Assembly: GCA_016222925.1 (NCBI GenBank)
Contig: JACRQB010000046.1
Coordinates: forward strand, 1-7,262
Source: Nitrospirota bacterium
GTDB lineage: Bacteria; Nitrospirota; Nitrospiria; Nitrospirales; Nitrospiraceae
Direction of reading: 5' to 3'
DNA length: 7,262 bases
The translations under genes were made by a program, and so were the position numbers. Positions 6,858-7,262 of the stretch are shown piece after piece. Positions within the stretch are counted from its first letter, which is position 1. Each line of letters opens with the position of its first letter. Under the pieces are notes generated by a model. It worked only from the letters and a program-made list of their open reading frames with translations. It ran no database searches and was not told the DNA's origin.

Positions 6858-7262
6858 AAACGTGAATCGTGCTCCGCTGCCCGAGCGGCATCACAGAAGA
6901 TGGACGCAATCGTATCCACTTCCTCCGCCGTGACGACCAGCGGCGATAAAAACCGGACGACGCTTCCGTTGCGTCCGCCCAATTCAAGAATCAGCCCACG
7001 ACTGAGCGCTTGGGATTGAATCTTTCGCGCAAGCTCAGGAGCGGCGGGATAGGCGCCTCCGGTGTCGGGACAGCCCTCGCGATCGACGATCTCGACTCCG
7101 ATCATCAACCCGCGCCCGCGTACATCGCCGAAACTGCGCAACGACGCCTGAGCGTTGCGCAGATGCAAGAGGAGTCGTTCTCCCATGATCTGCGCATGCT
7201 GATCGAGCCGATGCGTTTTGACGAATTCAATCGTCGCAGCCCCGGCCGCCATAGCCATTTGG
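6854..7262 (-). CDS. Aminotransferase, probably diaminobutyrate--2-oxoglutarate type (C-terminal part)
   Basis: This is the last 135 or so codons of a class III PLP-dependent aminotransferase. The reading frame is open to the window edge, so the gene starts outside; the ATG at 7258 is internal. The visible part is the C-terminal small domain. It starts with QMAMAAGAATIEFV, matching the stretch after the conserved 'RGNQ' region of diaminobutyrate aminotransferases (Dat/PvdH/EctB relatives). It then has the domain's usual VRGRGLMIGVEI strand and a late GSVVRFLSPLVVTAEEVD segment. In this family the enzyme makes L-2,4-diaminobutyrate from aspartate semialdehyde and glutamate in the cytoplasm, a building block of pyoverdine-type siderophores. 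The catalytic lysine lies outside the window, so the substrate is inferred from the C-terminal resemblance and from the NRPS context. Other class III omega-aminotransferases are possible. The stop codon overlaps the acylase start by 4 nt (ATGA). Confidence 0.8.
   Translation of the reverse strand, partial: QMAMAAGAATIEFVKTHRLDQHAQIMGERLLLHLRNAQASLRSFGDVRGRGLMIGVEIVDREGCPDTGGAYPAAPELARKIQSQALSRGLILELGGRNGSVVRFLSPLVVTAEEVDTIASIFCDAARAAEHDSRL

Overview
The window holds part of one tightly packed biosynthetic operon. Every gene is on the minus strand, so transcription runs from position 7262 towards 1. It looks like a nonribosomal peptide locus with a pyoverdine-like siderophore logic. In transcription order it contains: the C-terminal end of a PLP-dependent aminotransferase resembling the diaminobutyrate-forming type (7262-6854), an Ntn-hydrolase acylase of the penicillin/PvdQ class (6857-4454, frame-broken), an MbtH-like protein (4457-4212), a type II thioesterase (4218-3457), an Sfp-type phosphopantetheinyl transferase (3460-2645), a SyrP/TauD-type non-heme iron hydroxylase (2655-1624), and an NRPS (1627-<1, frame-broken) that opens with a condensation domain and is entering its first adenylation domain at the window edge.

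All six gene junctions overlap, by 4 to 11 nt, and there is no intergenic space. No promoter, terminator, RNA gene, repeat, CRISPR array or mobile element was seen. Both ends of the window lie inside genes.

Inferred joint function: the aminotransferase would supply 2,4-diaminobutyrate, the hydroxylase an oxidised amino acid (SyrP relatives beta-hydroxylate aspartate), the transferase would activate the NRPS carrier domains, the MbtH protein would support the adenylation domains, and the thioesterase would clear mis-primed carriers. The acylase, with an N-terminal membrane or signal segment, would trim an acyl group from the exported product, as PvdQ does for pyoverdine. The product itself cannot be predicted here because the specificity-determining part of the adenylation domain is outside the window.

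The most unusual observation is that two large genes carry the same kind of lesion. In the acylase (about 6452-6461) and in the NRPS condensation domain (about 880-888), family homology switches frame abruptly and a conserved block is missing (roughly 15 and 50 residues), while both flanks remain clean coding sequence. Either these are fresh inactivating deletions or they are assembly errors.

The organism appears to be a Gram-negative bacterium (exported acylase, siderophore-type operon) with moderately high GC. Its lineage cannot be fixed from this window.
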